Below, in pieces: positions 43,975-44,315 of a DNA stretch of 44,315 nt. Every line of letters starts with the position of its first letter. The first letter of the stretch is position 1. The DNA is from Paludibacteraceae bacterium (lineage in GTDB: Bacteria > Bacteroidota > Bacteroidia > Bacteroidales > Paludibacteraceae), in contig JAGBCD010000011.1 of NCBI GenBank assembly GCA_017938155.1, positions 1 through 44,315 of the forward strand. Reading direction: 5' to 3'. A model generated the notes under the pieces. That model did not search any database. It had not been told where the DNA came from and saw nothing but the letters and a program-made list of their open reading frames with translations. The position numbers were made by a program, and so were the translations under genes.

Positions 43975-44315
43975 GCATTTGATGCCTGAAACCTTGAACC
44001 TTTGAAACTGCAGCTTCGCTGCAATGAAACAAGCATCTTTGATGCCTGAACCCTTGAACCTCTGAAACTGCAGCTTTGCTGCAATGAAACAAGCATCTTT
44101 GATGCATGAAACCCTTGAACCTTTGAAACTGCATCTTTGCTGCAATGAAACAAGCATCTTTGATGCGTGAAACCTTGAACCTTTGAAACAGCAGCTTTGC
44201 TGCAATGAAACAAGCATCTTTGATGCGTGAAACTCTTGAACCTTTGAAACTGCAGCTTTGCTGCAATGAAACAAGCATCTTTGATGTATGAAACCTTGAA
44301 CCTCTGAAACTGCAG
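43975..44315. repeat. 60-61 bp tandem repeat with paired mini-hairpins, about 5.6 units, continuing past the window
   Basis: Unit boundaries marked by GATGC fall at 43981, 44041, 44101, 44162, 44222 and 44283. Each unit reads GCATCTTTGATGC, then TGAAACCCTTGAACCTTTGA, then GCAGCTTTGCTGC and AATGAAACAA. GCATC-TTT-GATGC and GCAGC-TTT-GCTGC are each a 5-bp stem with a 3-nt loop. Units differ by a few bases and single indels, and there are no unique spacers. Confidence 0.93.

Noticed and set aside
43895-44278. Open reading frames of 82-127 codons on the minus strand with repeated SLQQSCSFKGS-type peptides
   Set aside because: All three minus frames are open simply because the 60-61 bp tandem unit lacks stops. 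Frame shifts with each 60/61 change and no start context or family is seen.
43975-44315. Possible CRISPR array
   Set aside because: The whole 60-61 bp unit repeats, including the parts that would be spacers. There are no unique spacers and no cas genes in view.

Overview
The window is a chromosomal segment from a member of the Bacteroidetes, almost certainly order Bacteroidales. The grounds are two SusC/SusD pairs, a type IX secretion-type C-terminal domain on a giant repeat protein, BtuB/BtuG-like vitamin B12 capture genes, and promoters of the Bacteroidetes form TTTG-N19/20-TAnnTTTG. The two tRNA genes carry no encoded CCA. Genus cannot be fixed from sequence alone.

Layout. (1) 1-9452: the 3' part of a giant secreted protein built from InlB/Listeria-Bacteroides-type repeats, followed 11 bp later by an outer-membrane beta-barrel-like protein. 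(2) 9493-10190: tRNA-Ser(CGA) with its own promoter and terminator, then about 470 bp of repeat-rich non-coding DNA. (3) 10193-15846: a cobalamin-riboswitch-controlled operon with a BtuB-like TonB receptor, a BtuG-like beta-propeller lipoprotein, a large surface lipoprotein and a DUF4465 protein. It is closed by a terminator and peppered with a short AT-rich palindromic repeat, one copy of which shifts the reading frame at the btuB 3' end. (4) 15850-16317: degenerate repeats and tRNA-Glu(CTC) on the minus strand. (5) 16343-32220: one long co-directional cluster of mostly housekeeping genes: nadE, dsbD-like, rlmB-like, dxs, trkA, trkH, an SGNH-hydrolase-like gene, an MBOAT acyltransferase, coaE, cstA, engB and a UspA-like gene. 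Spacing is short and several neighbours overlap. (6) 32384-43962: two paralogous susC-susD cassettes arranged as an inverted duplication, transcribed outward from a 1.2-kb centre that contains a Hin/Mpi-type serine recombinase. (7) 43975-44315: a 60-61 bp tandem repeat, each unit carrying two small hairpins, running off the window.

The most interesting part is region 6. The two susC genes are almost identical at DNA level over their first ~310 codon bases and the ~50 bp before the start codon, then diverge. Between them lie a serine recombinase, one consensus promoter facing only the right-hand susC, and an 11-bp perfect inverted repeat (37737-37747 and 38692-38702) that brackets both the recombinase gene and that promoter. 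I propose an invertible promoter cassette choosing between two glycan/nutrient importers. The parts are seen directly; the switching is inference.

The second notable theme is the AT-rich interspersed repeat in the B12 locus. It sits in frame in the BtuG-like signal peptide and propeller, out of frame at the BtuB-like C-terminus, and supplies the last residues of CstA.
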